DNA of 64,000 nt from Streptomyces panaciradicis (GTDB lineage Bacteria > Actinomycetota > Actinomycetes > Streptomycetales > Streptomycetaceae). The stretch lies in contig NZ_JAMGBF010000020.1 of the NCBI RefSeq assembly GCF_023516615.1, positions 62,001 to 126,000 on the forward strand, given 5' to 3'. The stretch's first letter is position 1. Every line of letters starts with the position of its first letter. Shown here one piece after another: positions 53,697 through 64,000 of the stretch. A model generated the notes under the pieces. It was not told the DNA's origin. It made no database searches and worked only from the letters and a program-made list of their open reading frames with translations. A program made the translations under genes and the position numbers.

Positions 53697-54926
53697 GTGA
53701 GCAGCGACCCGTGGGGCCGCGTCGACGAGACGGGGACCGTGTACGTGCGTACGGCCGACGGCGAGCAGGTCGTCGGCTCCTGGCAGGCCGGCTCCCCCGA
53801 GGAGGCGCTGGCCTACTTCGAGCGCAAGTACGAGGGCCTGGTTGTGGAGATCGGCCTCCTCGAGAAGCGAGTGAAGACCACCGACCTGTCCGCGAAGGAC
53901 GCCCAGGCGGCCATCGACCACATCCGCGAGCAGGTCGACGCCCACCACGCGGTGGGCGACCTGGACGCGCTGCGGCAGCGGCTGGACAAGCTCGTCCAGA
54001 CCGTCGAGGCCCGCCGGGAGGAGCGCAAGCAGCAGCGGGCCAAGCAGTCCGACGAGGCGCGGCACGCCAAGGAGGAGCTGGTCGCCGAGGCGGAGCAGCT
54101 GGCGCAGTCCGACCAGTGGCGGGCCGCCGGTGAGCGGCTGCGGGCGCTGGTGGACACCTGGAAGGGCCTGCCGCGGCTGGACCGCAAGTCGGACGACGAG
54201 CTGTGGCACCGCTTCTCCCACGCCCGCTCGGCGTTCTCCAAGCGGCGCAAGGCGCACTTCGCGGCGCTCGACGCGCAGCGCGAGGAGGCCCGCCGGACCA
54301 AGGAGCGGCTGGTCTCCGAGGCCGAGGCGCTGTCGGGCTCGACGGACTGGGGTCCGACGGCGGCCCGCTACCGCGAGCTGATGGCCGAGTGGAAGGCCGC
54401 GGGCCGTGCGCAGCGAGAGCACGAGGACGACCTGTGGAACCGCTTCCGCGGCGCCCAGGACGTGTTCTTCGCCGCCCGCAGCTCGGTCTTCGCCGAGCGG
54501 GACGCGGAGCAGTCGGAGAACCTGAAGCTGAAGGAGGAGCTGGCCGAGGAGGCCGAGAAGATCCTCCCGGTGACGGACCTGCGGACCGCGCGGGCCGCCT
54601 TCCGCTCGGTGAACGAGCGCTGGGAGGCCATCGGCCATGTGCCGCGCGACGCCCGCCCGAAGGTCGAGGGGCGGATGCACGCGGTGGAGCGGGCCATCCA
54701 GGAGGCCGAGGAGGCCGAGTGGCGCCGGACGAACCCGGAGGCACGCGCGCGTGCCGAGGGTCTGACCGGCCAGCTCCAGGCCGCGGTGGACAAGCTCAAG
54801 GGCCAGATCGAGCAGGCGCGCGCCCAGGGCAACACCGCCAGGGCCGACAAGCTCGAGCGTGAGCTGGAGGGCCGCCAGGCCCTGCTGGACCAGGCGCTGA
54901 AGGGCCTGCAGGAGTTCGGCGGCTAG
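53697..54926 (+). CDS. DUF349 coiled-coil protein
   Basis: The 409-residue, highly charged helical protein contains several DUF349 repeats, each with the W-x-x-x-G/A-x-x-x-x-x-x-L/D pattern, visible around SDQWRAAGERLRALVDTWKGL, STDWGPTAARYRELMAEWKAAG and LRTAARAAFRSVNERWEAIG-like segments, and a coiled-coil C-terminus. E. coli DUF349 proteins are poorly characterised; I would not assign a reaction. GAGGAGG lies just upstream of GTG 53697. It converges on relA with a shared terminator. Confidence 0.88.
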   Translation: MSSDPWGRVDETGTVYVRTADGEQVVGSWQAGSPEEALAYFERKYEGLVVEIGLLEKRVKTTDLSAKDAQAAIDHIREQVDAHHAVGDLDALRQRLDKLVQTVEARREERKQQRAKQSDEARHAKEELVAEAEQLAQSDQWRAAGERLRALVDTWKGLPRLDRKSDDELWHRFSHARSAFSKRRKAHFAALDAQREEARRTKERLVSEAEALSGSTDWGPTAARYRELMAEWKAAGRAQREHEDDLWNRFRGAQDVFFAARSSVFAERDAEQSENLKLKEELAEEAEKILPVTDLRTARAAFRSVNERWEAIGHVPRDARPKVEGRMHAVERAIQEAEEAEWRRTNPEARARAEGLTGQLQAAVDKLKGQIEQARAQGNTARADKLERELEGRQALLDQALKGLQEFGG

Positions 54927-54947
54927 TCCGCTCCCCCGGCGGATACG

Positions 54948-54988
54948 ACGAGAGGGGCCCCGTACATCGCGTACGGGGCCCCTCTCGT
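54948..54988. terminator. Bidirectional terminator between the DUF349 gene and relA
   Basis: A perfect 18-bp stem (54948-54965 with 54971-54988) closes an ATCGC loop, 22 bp from one stop codon and 6 bp from the other. Confidence 0.9.
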
Positions 54989-54993
54989 GCTCT

Positions 54994-57522
<2,529 letters not shown>

Positions 57523-57696
57523 GAGGACTCCTCGTGCGCGATCCGGGTCCCCCGGTCAGGCTCCGGAGCACCCATGGTAGCGATCCTGGGCCTCAGGATC
57601 GCCTTCAGGCCGATGTGAGGACCGTCTACCCCACAAACACGGGGCCCGTCCGCGGGATTCCTGGGGCGGGTGCGGCTCCGGTGCGGGGGCCTTGAG

Positions 57697-57760
57697 GCGC
57701 GTGGGCGGGTGCGGATCGGATATGGCTTGTCGCGCAGTTCCCCGCGCCGCTCTGGGGCGC
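57697..57760 (+). repeat. Dispersed Streptomyces intergenic repeat, copy B
   Basis: The plus strand reads GTGGGCGGGTGCGGAT, then GGCTTGTCGCGCAGTTCC and CCGCGCC ending in GGGGCGC. It shares the flanking and central blocks with copy C (30300-30402), and the central block with copy A (526-558, opposite strand). Confidence 0.6.
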
Positions 57761-57783
57761 GGACGGCACCCCGTGTCACAACG

Positions 57784-57817
57784 GAACGGCCGTCCCCGGG
57801 TGGCGGGACGGCCGTTC
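57784..57817 (-). terminator. Terminator after apt
   Basis: GAACGGCCGTCCC and GGGACGGCCGTTC form a perfect 13-bp stem with an 8-nt loop, 15 bp beyond the apt stop. It ends the secDF-apt unit. Confidence 0.85.
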
Positions 57818-57832
57818 TCGTCGGGCTCGGGA

Positions 57833-58372
57833 TCAGAGCGCCAGCAGTGCTTCCAGCGGGGAGAGCCCGAGGGCCGGCTCCAGGCGGGCTCGGCCGCCGA
57901 GGAAGCCCAGCTCCATCAGGACCGCGAGGCCCGCCACCTCGGCGCCCGCCCGGCGGATCAGCTGGATCGAGGCCTCGGCGGTGCCGCCGGTGGCGAGGAC
58001 GTCGTCGACGATGAGGACGCGGTCGTCGGCCGACAGGTCCTCGGCGTGGACCTCGATCTCCGCCGAGCCGTACTCCAGGTCGTAGGCCTGGGCGAGGGTG
58101 GCTCCGGGGAGCTTGCCCGCCTTGCGAACGGGGATGAAGCCGAGGCCGGCGCGGACGGCGACCGGGGCGCCGAGGATGAAGCCGCGGGCCTCCAGGCCGA
58201 CGACCTTGGTGGCGCCCGTGCTCGCCGCGATCTCCGCGAGGGCGTCGGTGAGCGCCGTGAACGCCGCCGGGTCCGCCAGGAGCGGGGTGATGTCCTTGAA
58301 CATCACGCCCGGCTCCGGGTAGTCCGCGACGTCGCGGATACGGCTGAGCAGCAGCTCCTGGATGTCGGTCAT
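57833..58372 (-). CDS. apt: Adenine phosphoribosyltransferase
   Basis: The 179-residue enzyme salvages adenine to AMP. The PRPP-binding motif VLIVDDVLATGGTAEASIQL is intact, preceded by GLEARGFILGAPVA and the family N-terminus YPEPGVMFKDITPLLAD. It overlaps the secF stop by four bases (ATGA). Its place between secF and relA is conserved in Streptomyces and links purine salvage with (p)ppGpp metabolism by position only. Confidence 0.97.
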   Translation of the reverse strand: MTDIQELLLSRIRDVADYPEPGVMFKDITPLLADPAAFTALTDALAEIAASTGATKVVGLEARGFILGAPVAVRAGLGFIPVRKAGKLPGATLAQAYDLEYGSAEIEVHAEDLSADDRVLIVDDVLATGGTAEASIQLIRRAGAEVAGLAVLMELGFLGGRARLEPALGLSPLEALLAL

Positions 58373-59487
58373 CGGCGCTTCCCCGACGGACGGCCGCGGC
58401 CGCGGTTGCGGGACGCGGGCTGGTTGCGCGGGCCGACGACCGCCGCTGCGGCGTCCTCGGGCTCGTCGGCGTAGCCGTCGTCCACGGTCTCCTGCTGGGG
58501 CTGCCCGCCCTCGGCGGCGGTCTGGGCGCGCTTGGCGAGGACGCGCTTCCTGAGCGCCTTCATCTGCGGCTCGCGCTCCTTGAGGTCGGCGACGAGCGGC
58601 GTGGCGATGAAGATCGAGGAGTACGCACCGGCCGCGAGGCCGACGAACAGCGACAGCGAGATGTCGTTGAGGACACCGGCGCCCAGGAACCCGCCACCGA
58701 TGAACAGCAGGCCCGCGACCGGCAGCAGCGCGACCACGGTCGTGTTGATGGACCGCATCAGGGTGCTGTTGATCGAGCGGTTGGCGACGTCGCTGTAGGT
58801 CCAGCGGGTCTGCTTGGTGATGTCCTTCGTCTGCTCCTTGAGGCTGTCGAAGACGACGACCGTGTCGTAGAGCGAGTAACCGAGGATCGTGAGCAGACCG
58901 ATCACCGTGCCCGGCGTGACCTCGAAGCCGACGAGGGCGTAGATGCCGGTGGTGATCGTGATGTCGTGGATCAGGGCGACGAGCGCGGCGACGGCCATGC
59001 GCCACTCGAACGCGATCGCCAGGTAGATCACCACGAGGATCATGAAGATCGCCAGGCCCTGCCAGGCCTTGGCGGCGATCTGCTCGCCCCAGCTGGGGCC
59101 GACCAGGTCGGCGGTGACGTCCTTCTCCGCGAAGTTCATGTCCTTCGCGAGCTGCGCCGAGACGCTGTCGGCCTTGCCGGTGTCGATGCCCGCGACCTGG
59201 ATGCGCAGGCTGCCGTTGCCGAGCTTCTGGACGACCGCGTCGTGGCCCGAGGCCTCCTTCGCGTACCGCTCGGCCTGGGCCACCGAGGCGGCGGTGTGCT
59301 GCGGCGTGGTGAAGACGGCGCCGCCCTGGAACTCGATGCCCATGTTCAGGCCGCGCACCGCCAGGCCGACGATGGCCGTGATGGTGATCAGGATCGAGAT
59401 GCCGTACCAGATCTTGCGGTTGCCGACGAAGTCGTAACCGACCTCGCCGCGGTGCAGACGGGCGCCGAGGCTGCCGAGTTTCGACAT
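58369..59487 (-). CDS. secF: Protein translocase subunit SecF
   Basis: The 372-residue membrane protein forms with SecD the proton-driven SecDF factor that helps pull exported proteins through SecYEG. It has six predicted helices, the GIEFQGGAVF first periplasmic segment, and the RND-type motif YSLYDTVVVFDSLKEQ with RSINTTVVALLPVAGLLFIGG later. A C-terminal charged tail of about 70 residues follows the last helix. One base separates it from secD. Confidence 0.96.
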   Translation of the reverse strand: MSKLGSLGARLHRGEVGYDFVGNRKIWYGISILITITAIVGLAVRGLNMGIEFQGGAVFTTPQHTAASVAQAERYAKEASGHDAVVQKLGNGSLRIQVAGIDTGKADSVSAQLAKDMNFAEKDVTADLVGPSWGEQIAAKAWQGLAIFMILVVIYLAIAFEWRMAVAALVALIHDITITTGIYALVGFEVTPGTVIGLLTILGYSLYDTVVVFDSLKEQTKDITKQTRWTYSDVANRSINSTLMRSINTTVVALLPVAGLLFIGGGFLGAGVLNDISLSLFVGLAAGAYSSIFIATPLVADLKEREPQMKALRKRVLAKRAQTAAEGGQPQQETVDDGYADEPEDAAAAVVGPRNQPASRNRGRGRPSGKRR

Positions 59488-59488
59488 C

Positions 59489-61255
59489 TCACGCCTCCTT
59501 CGGGTCGACGGGGGCGGGACGACGAGTGCGGCGCAGCGGTGGCTTCGCGCCCAGCGCCTTCGGGTCCAGGCCGGACCACTTGTGGCCGGTGGCGAAGAAC
59601 TTCCGGCGGGCGAGGATCGTCATCAGCGGCTTGGTGAAGAGGAAGACGACGACCACGTCCAGCACCGTGGTCAGACCCAGCGTGAACGCGAAGCCCTGGA
59701 CCTTGCCGACGGTGACGATGAACAGCACCGCCGCGGCGAGGAACGACACGAAGTCGGAGACCAGGATGGTGCGCCGGGCGCGCGGCCAGGCCCGCTCGAC
59801 GGCGGGGCGCAGCGAGCGGCCCTCGCGGATCTCGTCCCGGATGCGTTCGAAGAACACGATGAACGAGTCCGCGGTGATGCCGATGGCGACGATGGCGCCG
59901 CAGACCGCCGGCAGATTCAGCGCGAAGCCGATGGCCTCGCCGAGCAGCGACATGATCGCGTAGGTGAGGGCCGCGGAGACCAGCAGCGAGGGGATCGCGA
60001 TCATCGACAGGCCGCGGTAGAAGATCAGCAGGTAGATCACGACCAGGCCGAGGCCGATCGCGCCCGCGATCAGACCGGCGTGCAGCTGCTCGCCGCCGAG
60101 CGCGGCGGTCACCGTGGTGACGCTGTCCTCCTTGAAGGTCAGCGGCAGGGCGCCGTACGACAGCATGTTCGCCAGGCCCTGGGCCTCCGTCTGGTTGAAG
60201 CTGCCGGAGATCTCCGCGCTGCCGCCGGTGAGGGCCTCCTTGACGTACGGGTCGGAGACCACGTTGCCGTCGAGGACGATCGCGAACTGGTTCTGCGGCG
60301 TCTGCTTCTGGGCGAGCTGACCGGTGATGTCGGCGAACTTCTTGGTGCCCTTGGAGGTGAACTCCATGGTGACGGTCCAGCCGGCGGCGGTCTGGGTGTT
60401 GAAGACGGCCTGGGCCTTCTTCACGTCCGTGCCGTCGACGGCGGCGGGGCCGAGGACGTACTTCTGCCACTGGCCGGAGGAGTTCTTGCCGCAGGCGACG
60501 GTGGGCTCGGTGGCCTTGGCGCTCTTGCCGGCGGTGTTCTGCACCGTCTTCTTGGTGCAGTCGAGAGCGGCGTACTGCGCCTGCAGCTTGGCGGCCGCTT
60601 CACTGGCGGCGGAGCTGGCGCTCGCCGACGGGGTGGGGCTGGCGGACGCCTTGCTGCCGGAGGACGCGGTGGCGCTCGGCGTCGCGTCCGCCTTGAGGCC
60701 GTCGGTGACGGCGCGGCCCTGGGAGGTGGCGCTCGCGGAGGGCGACGCGGTCGACTTGCCGGTGGCCTTCTCGGACGCCCCGGCCGACGGCTTGGCGGAC
60801 GCTCCGCCCGTGGCGCTCGGGGACGGGCTGGCCGTCGCGCTGCCGCCGGAGACCTCGGTGGCGAGCACCGGGCGGAAGTACAGCTTGGCGGTGGTGCCGA
60901 CCTGCTGGCGGGCTTCCTTGGAGTTCGTGCCCTTGGGGATGTTGACGATGATGTTGCGGTCGCCCTGGGTCTGAACCTCCGCCTCCGAGACACCGAGACC
61001 ATTGACACGGCGGTTCATGATGTCGACCGCGGTGTTCATGTTGGTCTTGTTGATCGCGGATTCCTGGCCCTTTTCCGGAACCGCCCGCAGCGTGATGCTC
61101 GTACCGCCCGCAAGGTCGATGCCGAGGCGCGGAGTGGTGTTGCCGGAGGCGAACATGCCGGCGGTGAGCGCCACGATGGCGATCAGAATGAGGGCCAGCG
61201 AGCGCCCTGGCTTGCTCTGGGCGCTCGCGCTTCGGCCCTTTTTAGGTGCTGCCAC
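59489..61255 (-). CDS. secD: Protein translocase subunit SecD with a long low-complexity insert
   Basis: The 588-residue SecD has an N-terminal helix (about 19-37), the conserved PRLGIDLAGGTSITL, a large extracytoplasmic domain, and five C-terminal helices with GIGLGLVVIYLLIFYRG-type segments and ITADSFIVFFERIRDEIREG (family motif D5). The periplasmic domain is interrupted at about residues 137-222 by an Ala/Ser/Thr/Pro-rich insert, which I recall as common in Streptomyces SecD but absent from E. coli. It is the first gene of the secD-secF-apt unit. Confidence 0.95.
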   Translation of the reverse strand: MAAPKKGRSASAQSKPGRSLALILIAIVALTAGMFASGNTTPRLGIDLAGGTSITLRAVPEKGQESAINKTNMNTAVDIMNRRVNGLGVSEAEVQTQGDRNIIVNIPKGTNSKEARQQVGTTAKLYFRPVLATEVSGGSATASPSPSATGGASAKPSAGASEKATGKSTASPSASATSQGRAVTDGLKADATPSATASSGSKASASPTPSASASSAASEAAAKLQAQYAALDCTKKTVQNTAGKSAKATEPTVACGKNSSGQWQKYVLGPAAVDGTDVKKAQAVFNTQTAAGWTVTMEFTSKGTKKFADITGQLAQKQTPQNQFAIVLDGNVVSDPYVKEALTGGSAEISGSFNQTEAQGLANMLSYGALPLTFKEDSVTTVTAALGGEQLHAGLIAGAIGLGLVVIYLLIFYRGLSMIAIPSLLVSAALTYAIMSLLGEAIGFALNLPAVCGAIVAIGITADSFIVFFERIRDEIREGRSLRPAVERAWPRARRTILVSDFVSFLAAAVLFIVTVGKVQGFAFTLGLTTVLDVVVVFLFTKPLMTILARRKFFATGHKWSGLDPKALGAKPPLRRTRRPAPVDPKEA

Positions 61256-61344
61256 CTTCTCGTACTCCCTCTCGGGCCGCTCCGTGCCGGGTCAGCGCGG
61301 TGTCGGCCATGACATGGTGTCGGGATCCCCGTGTGCGAGACGAC

Positions 61345-61386
61345 ACGTCCCGGGGCGCGCGAGGTCGGCCGCGCGCCCCGGGACGT
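61345..61386 (-). terminator. Strong hairpin between yajC and secD
   Basis: A perfect 17-bp stem (61345-61361 with 61370-61386) with an 8-nt loop starts two bases past the yajC stop. It should terminate or strongly attenuate yajC transcripts, so secD-secF probably have their own promoter in the remaining gap. Confidence 0.8.
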
Positions 61387-61388
61387 GA

Positions 61389-61892
61389 CTACTTCGCGTC
61401 GGAGTCGCCGTCGGTCTTCTTCGGCTCCTCGTCCGACTTCGTCTCCGTGGCGGCCGTCTCGTCGGCCGGCTCCTCGGTCGCGTCCTTCTTGCCGAGGTCG
61501 ACGGACTTGTCGTCGGAGGCGGCGGCAGCTTCGTCGGCGGAGTCGTCGGTCTCGGTGAGGGAGGAGGCGTCGTCGGGGACGACGTCGGTGTCGGACTTCA
61601 GGTCGTGCTCGATGCCGTGCACGATGCGGTTGTACTCGTCATCGCTGAGCACGGAACCGATGGCGTTCTTCGCGAAGAGGAGGTCGACGCCCGGGCCGGC
61701 GTCCAGGAGGACCGTGTCCTCGTTGACCTCCTTGACCGTCGCGTACATGCCCCCGATCGTGCGGACGCCGCTGCCGGGCTGCATCTCGTTCCGCATCGTC
61801 TGGGCCTGCTGCTGCTTGCGCTTGGCCGAACGGGTCATGAGGAACATGGCCCCGATGAGCACGATGAACGGGAGGAGCATGGTGATATTCAC
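61389..61892 (-). CDS. yajC: Preprotein translocase accessory subunit YajC
   Basis: The 167-residue protein has a single N-terminal membrane helix (MNITMLLPFIVLIGAMFLMTRSAKRKQQQ region) and the YajC core QPGSGVRTIGGMYATVKEVNEDTVLLD. A C-terminal acidic, disordered tail of about 65 residues (rich in Asp, Glu, Ala, Ser) is longer than in E. coli YajC. YajC associates with SecDF. GTG 61892 is preceded by AAGGA. Confidence 0.92.
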   Translation of the reverse strand: MNITMLLPFIVLIGAMFLMTRSAKRKQQQAQTMRNEMQPGSGVRTIGGMYATVKEVNEDTVLLDAGPGVDLLFAKNAIGSVLSDDEYNRIVHGIEHDLKSDTDVVPDDASSLTETDDSADEAAAASDDKSVDLGKKDATEEPADETAATETKSDEEPKKTDGDSDAK

Positions 61893-62067
61893 GGGACGGA
61901 ATTTCCTTCGCACGACCGCGATGGAGAGCGGCCTCATGGATGGGGGTATGTATACCGCCGACAAAGGCGGCATCGGCGGAGTCTAAGCGAGTCCGCGCGC
62001 ATGGAACAACGCTCAGCATGGCACCTGGGTTCCTGCCCCGGCCAATGCCTGCGCCGTCACAATGGCA

Positions 62068-63135
62068 TCACGTCCCGAACAGGTCCTGTTGTCCGTTTCC
62101 CGCAGTAGCGGACCGGGGCGGAGTGAGGCCGAGATGCGCCCATGCGGCGGGCGTGGCGACCCGTCCGCGCGGGGTGCGGGCCAGCAGTCCCTCCCGTACG
62201 AGGAAGGGTTCGGCGACCTCTTCGACGGTCTCGCGCTCCTCCCCCACCGCGACGGCGAGGGTGGACAGGCCGACGGGTCCGCCGCCGAACAGCTTCAGCA
62301 GCGCCTCCAGCACCCCGCGGTCGAGGCGGTCCAGGCCCCGGGCGTCCACCTCGTACACCGCGAGGGCCGCGGCCGCGATGTCGCGCGTGATGAGTCCGTC
62401 GGCCTTGACCTGGGCGTAGTCCCGTACGCGGCGCAGCAGGCGGTTGGCGATGCGGGGCGTGCCGCGGGAGCGGCCGGCGATCTCGGCGGCGCCGTCGGCC
62501 TGGATCTCCACGTCGAGCAGGTTGGCGGAGCGGTGGATGACGCGCTCCAGCTCGGCGGGCTCGTAGAACTCCATGTGCGCGGTGAAGCCGAAGCGGTCGC
62601 GCAGCGGGGGCGGCAGCAGACCCGCGCGGGTGGTGGCGCCGACCAGGGTGAAGGGGGGCAGTTCGAGCGGGATCGCGGTGGCGCCGGGGCCCTTGCCGAC
62701 GATGACGTCGACGCGGAAGTCCTCCATCGCCATGTAGAGCATCTCCTCGGCGGGCCGGGACATGCGGTGGATCTCGTCCAGGAAGAGGACCTCGCCCTCC
62801 TGCAGGGAGGACAGGATCGCGGCCAGGTCGCCGGCGTGCTGGATGGCGGGTCCGCTGGTGATGCGGATGGGGGCGCCCATCTCCGCCGCGATGATCATGG
62901 AGAGGGTGGTCTTGCCGAGGCCGGGGGCGCCGGAGAGGAGCACGTGGTCGGCGGTGGCGCCGCGCGCGCGGGCGGCGCGCAGCACCAGGTCGAGCTGCTC
63001 GCGGACCTTCTCCTGGCCGATGAACTCGCCCAGGTCCTTGGGGCGCAGGGCGGCCTCGACGGCCTGGTCCTCACGGTCGGCGGACGCACCGACGAGCCGC
63101 TCGGCGGAGGTGTCGGTGGTGTCGTCCCAGTTCAT
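62068..63135 (-). CDS. ruvB: Holliday junction branch migration ATPase RuvB
   Basis: The 355-residue AAA+ motor drives branch migration with RuvA. Walker [10 protein letters not shown] is at 69-77, Walker B is [10 protein letters not shown], sensor 1 region is [20 protein letters not shown], and the C-terminal winged-helix domain ends with [18 protein letters not shown]. It is 26 bp downstream of ruvA. Confidence 0.98.
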   Translation of the reverse strand: MNWDDTTDTSAERLVGASADREDQAVEAALRPKDLGEFIGQEKVREQLDLVLRAARARGATADHVLLSGAPGLGKTTLSMIIAAEMGAPIRITSGPAIQHAGDLAAILSSLQEGEVLFLDEIHRMSRPAEEMLYMAMEDFRVDVIVGKGPGATAIPLELPPFTLVGATTRAGLLPPPLRDRFGFTAHMEFYEPAELERVIHRSANLLDVEIQADGAAEIAGRSRGTPRIANRLLRRVRDYAQVKADGLITRDIAAAALAVYEVDARGLDRLDRGVLEALLKLFGGGPVGLSTLAVAVGEERETVEEVAEPFLVREGLLARTPRGRVATPAAWAHLGLTPPRSATAGNGQQDLFGT

Positions 63136-63161
63136 GTGGTGTGCCTCGGGTTCGAAGGGGG

Positions 63162-63767
63162 TCAGCGGGCGCGGTTGAGGGTCTGCAGGGCCGCCTTGAG
63201 CAGCTGGCCGACCTGCGGGGTGCCCTCGGCCGCCTCGGCCTGCGGTGCCACGGCGGTCACCGCCTCGTCGGCCTCGCGGGTGGCGTAGCCCAGGCCGATG
63301 AGCGCGGCGTGCAGCTGGTCGCGCCAGCCCTGGGTGACGGGGGCGCCGACCGCGGGGGCGCCGACCGGTTCGCCGAGCCGGTCCTTCAGCTCCAGCAGCA
63401 GTTTCTGGGCGCCCTTCTTGCCGATGCCGGGCACGGCGGTCAGGGCCCTCTCGTCATTGGTGGCGATCGCGCGGCGCAGGGCGTCGGGGCTGTGCACGGC
63501 CAGCATCGCCTGGGCCAGGCGGGGGCCGACTCCGCTCGCCGTCTGCAGCAGCTCGAAGACCTGGCGTTCGTCGTCGTCCACGAAGCCGTACAGGGTGAGC
63601 GAGTCCTCCCGTACGACCAGGGAGGTGGCGAGCTTGGCCTGCTGGCCCATGCGCAGCCCGGAGAGGGTGTTGGGCGTGCACTGGACGGCGATGCCGATCC
63701 CGCCCACCTCGACCACCGCGGAGTCGGGTGCGAGGGCGGCGACCGGGCCGCTGACGAACGCGATCAT
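63162..63767 (-). CDS. ruvA: Holliday junction-binding protein RuvA
   Basis: The 201-residue protein has an OB-fold domain I ([28 protein letters not shown]), helix-hairpin-helix motifs ([14 protein letters not shown] and [18 protein letters not shown]) and a short C-terminal domain III that contacts RuvB. It overlaps the ruvC stop by four bases (ATGA). Confidence 0.97.
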   Translation of the reverse strand: MIAFVSGPVAALAPDSAVVEVGGIGIAVQCTPNTLSGLRMGQQAKLATSLVVREDSLTLYGFVDDDERQVFELLQTASGVGPRLAQAMLAVHSPDALRRAIATNDERALTAVPGIGKKGAQKLLLELKDRLGEPVGAPAVGAPVTQGWRDQLHAALIGLGYATREADEAVTAVAPQAEAAEGTPQVGQLLKAALQTLNRAR

Positions 63768-64000
63768 GCGATACGGCCTTTCGATGATGCCTGGGCCGCC
63801 TTGGCCGCCTGGGCTGCGTGCAGGGCCACGGCCTGCTGGAGACGGTTCTGGGCGGGGGCGCGCCAGATGTGGCAGATGGCGAGCGCGAGGGCGTCGGCGG
63901 CGTCGGCGGGCTTCGGGGGCGCGTCGAGCCGCAGGAGGCGGGTGACCATGGCGCCGACCTGGGCCTTGTCGGCGCGTCCGCTGCCGGTGACGGCCGCCTT
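63764..64000 (-). CDS. ruvC: Holliday junction resolvase RuvC, C-terminal part (continues beyond the right edge)
   Basis: The visible 78 residues read [20 protein letters not shown], then [14 protein letters not shown], which is the conserved RuvC C-terminal block with the last catalytic acidic residues (DAADALA). A short alanine-rich tail follows. RuvC cuts Holliday junctions moved by RuvAB. The N-terminal catalytic aspartate and start codon are outside the window. It heads the ruvC-ruvA-ruvB unit. Confidence 0.95.
   Translation of the reverse strand, partial: KAAVTGSGRADKAQVGAMVTRLLRLDAPPKPADAADALALAICHIWRAPAQNRLQQAVALHAAQAAKAAQASSKGRIA

Larger units (their letters stand above)
57523..57832. 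other. Intergenic region between apt and relA
   Basis: About 310 bases with no gene. From the apt side it holds the apt terminator (57784-57817), then a dispersed repeat (57697-57760), then the relA promoter region. I do not see a convincing -35/-10 pair for relA. Confidence 0.6.

Noticed and set aside
53398..54744. Minus-strand proline/arginine-rich frame of 448 codons
   Set aside because: It is antisense to the DUF349 gene, whose codon bias produces Pro/Arg/Ser-rich shadows.

Overview
The window is chromosomal DNA from a high-GC actinomycete, almost certainly a Streptomyces. Evidence: very GC-rich coding with GTG/TTG starts, many 4-bp ATGA/GTGA gene overlaps, the developmental regulator BldD, the actinobacterial integration host factor, and a gene order (guaB1, rpe, rsmB, fmt, priA, metK, coaBC, rpoZ, gmk, mihF, pyr cluster, bldD, nusB, efp, aro cluster, alaS, rpsD, hisS, relA, apt, secFD, yajC, ruvBAC) that matches, as I remember it, the SCO1460-SCO1520 core region of S. 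coelicolor. It is mostly conserved housekeeping DNA; I see no phage, insertion sequence, CRISPR array, tRNA or rRNA.

Layout. 1-4.7 kb: 5' end of an amino-acid permease, guaB1, a lipoprotein RNase Sa-like ribonuclease overlapping a barstar-like inhibitor gene, a SorC-type regulator and rpe. 4.8-12.8 kb: an MMPL transporter, rsmB, fmt, a small HTH protein with a structured leader, a convergent intergenic region with short tandem repeats, and priA. 12.8-16.9 kb: metK, coaBC, rpoZ, gmk, mihF. 17.2-27.2 kb: the pyrimidine operon, transcribed pyrR-pyrB-pyrC-(PH-like membrane protein)-carA-carB-pyrD-pyrF, with a PyrR-binding-loop-like hairpin that covers the pyrR ribosome-binding site. 27.3-27.9 kb: bldD, divergent from pyrR, with a BldD-box-like operator over its own promoter. 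28-40.96 kb: nusB, efp, an M24-fold peptidase, a P-loop protein, aroB-aroK-aroC, aroE-mltG, ruvX-alaS and two small conserved proteins. 41.1-43.3 kb: a STAND ATPase with no visible DNA-binding domain and an apparently leaderless promoter. 43.3-46.3 kb: rpsD, rarA and a VKOR-family protein. 46.4-50.5 kb: an ABC exporter translationally coupled to a DesK/NarL-type two-component system; the 3' end of the regulator gene is repeated in a perfect 189-bp tandem array. 50.5-64 kb: hisS, a metallo-beta-lactamase-fold hydrolase, a membrane-anchored cyclophilin, a DUF349 protein, relA, apt, secF, secD, yajC, ruvB, ruvA and the 3' part of ruvC.

How the parts fit. Most genes lie on the minus strand in translationally coupled runs for nucleotide synthesis, aromatic amino acids, translation, protein export, stringent response and Holliday-junction processing. 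The plus-strand genes (MMPL, HTH, bldD, STAND ATPase, ABC/two-component, cyclophilin, DUF349) are mostly regulators or surface functions. Strong hairpins separate many transcription units. The most unusual items are the 189-bp array at the response regulator, the lipoprotein ribonuclease/inhibitor pair, the pyrR leader, the STAND ATPase promoter dyad, the two-hairpin leader of the HTH gene, and an M24 peptidase-like protein with substituted metal ligands. Gene starts were chosen by ribosome-binding site and family length; all family assignments are by recognition, without database searches.
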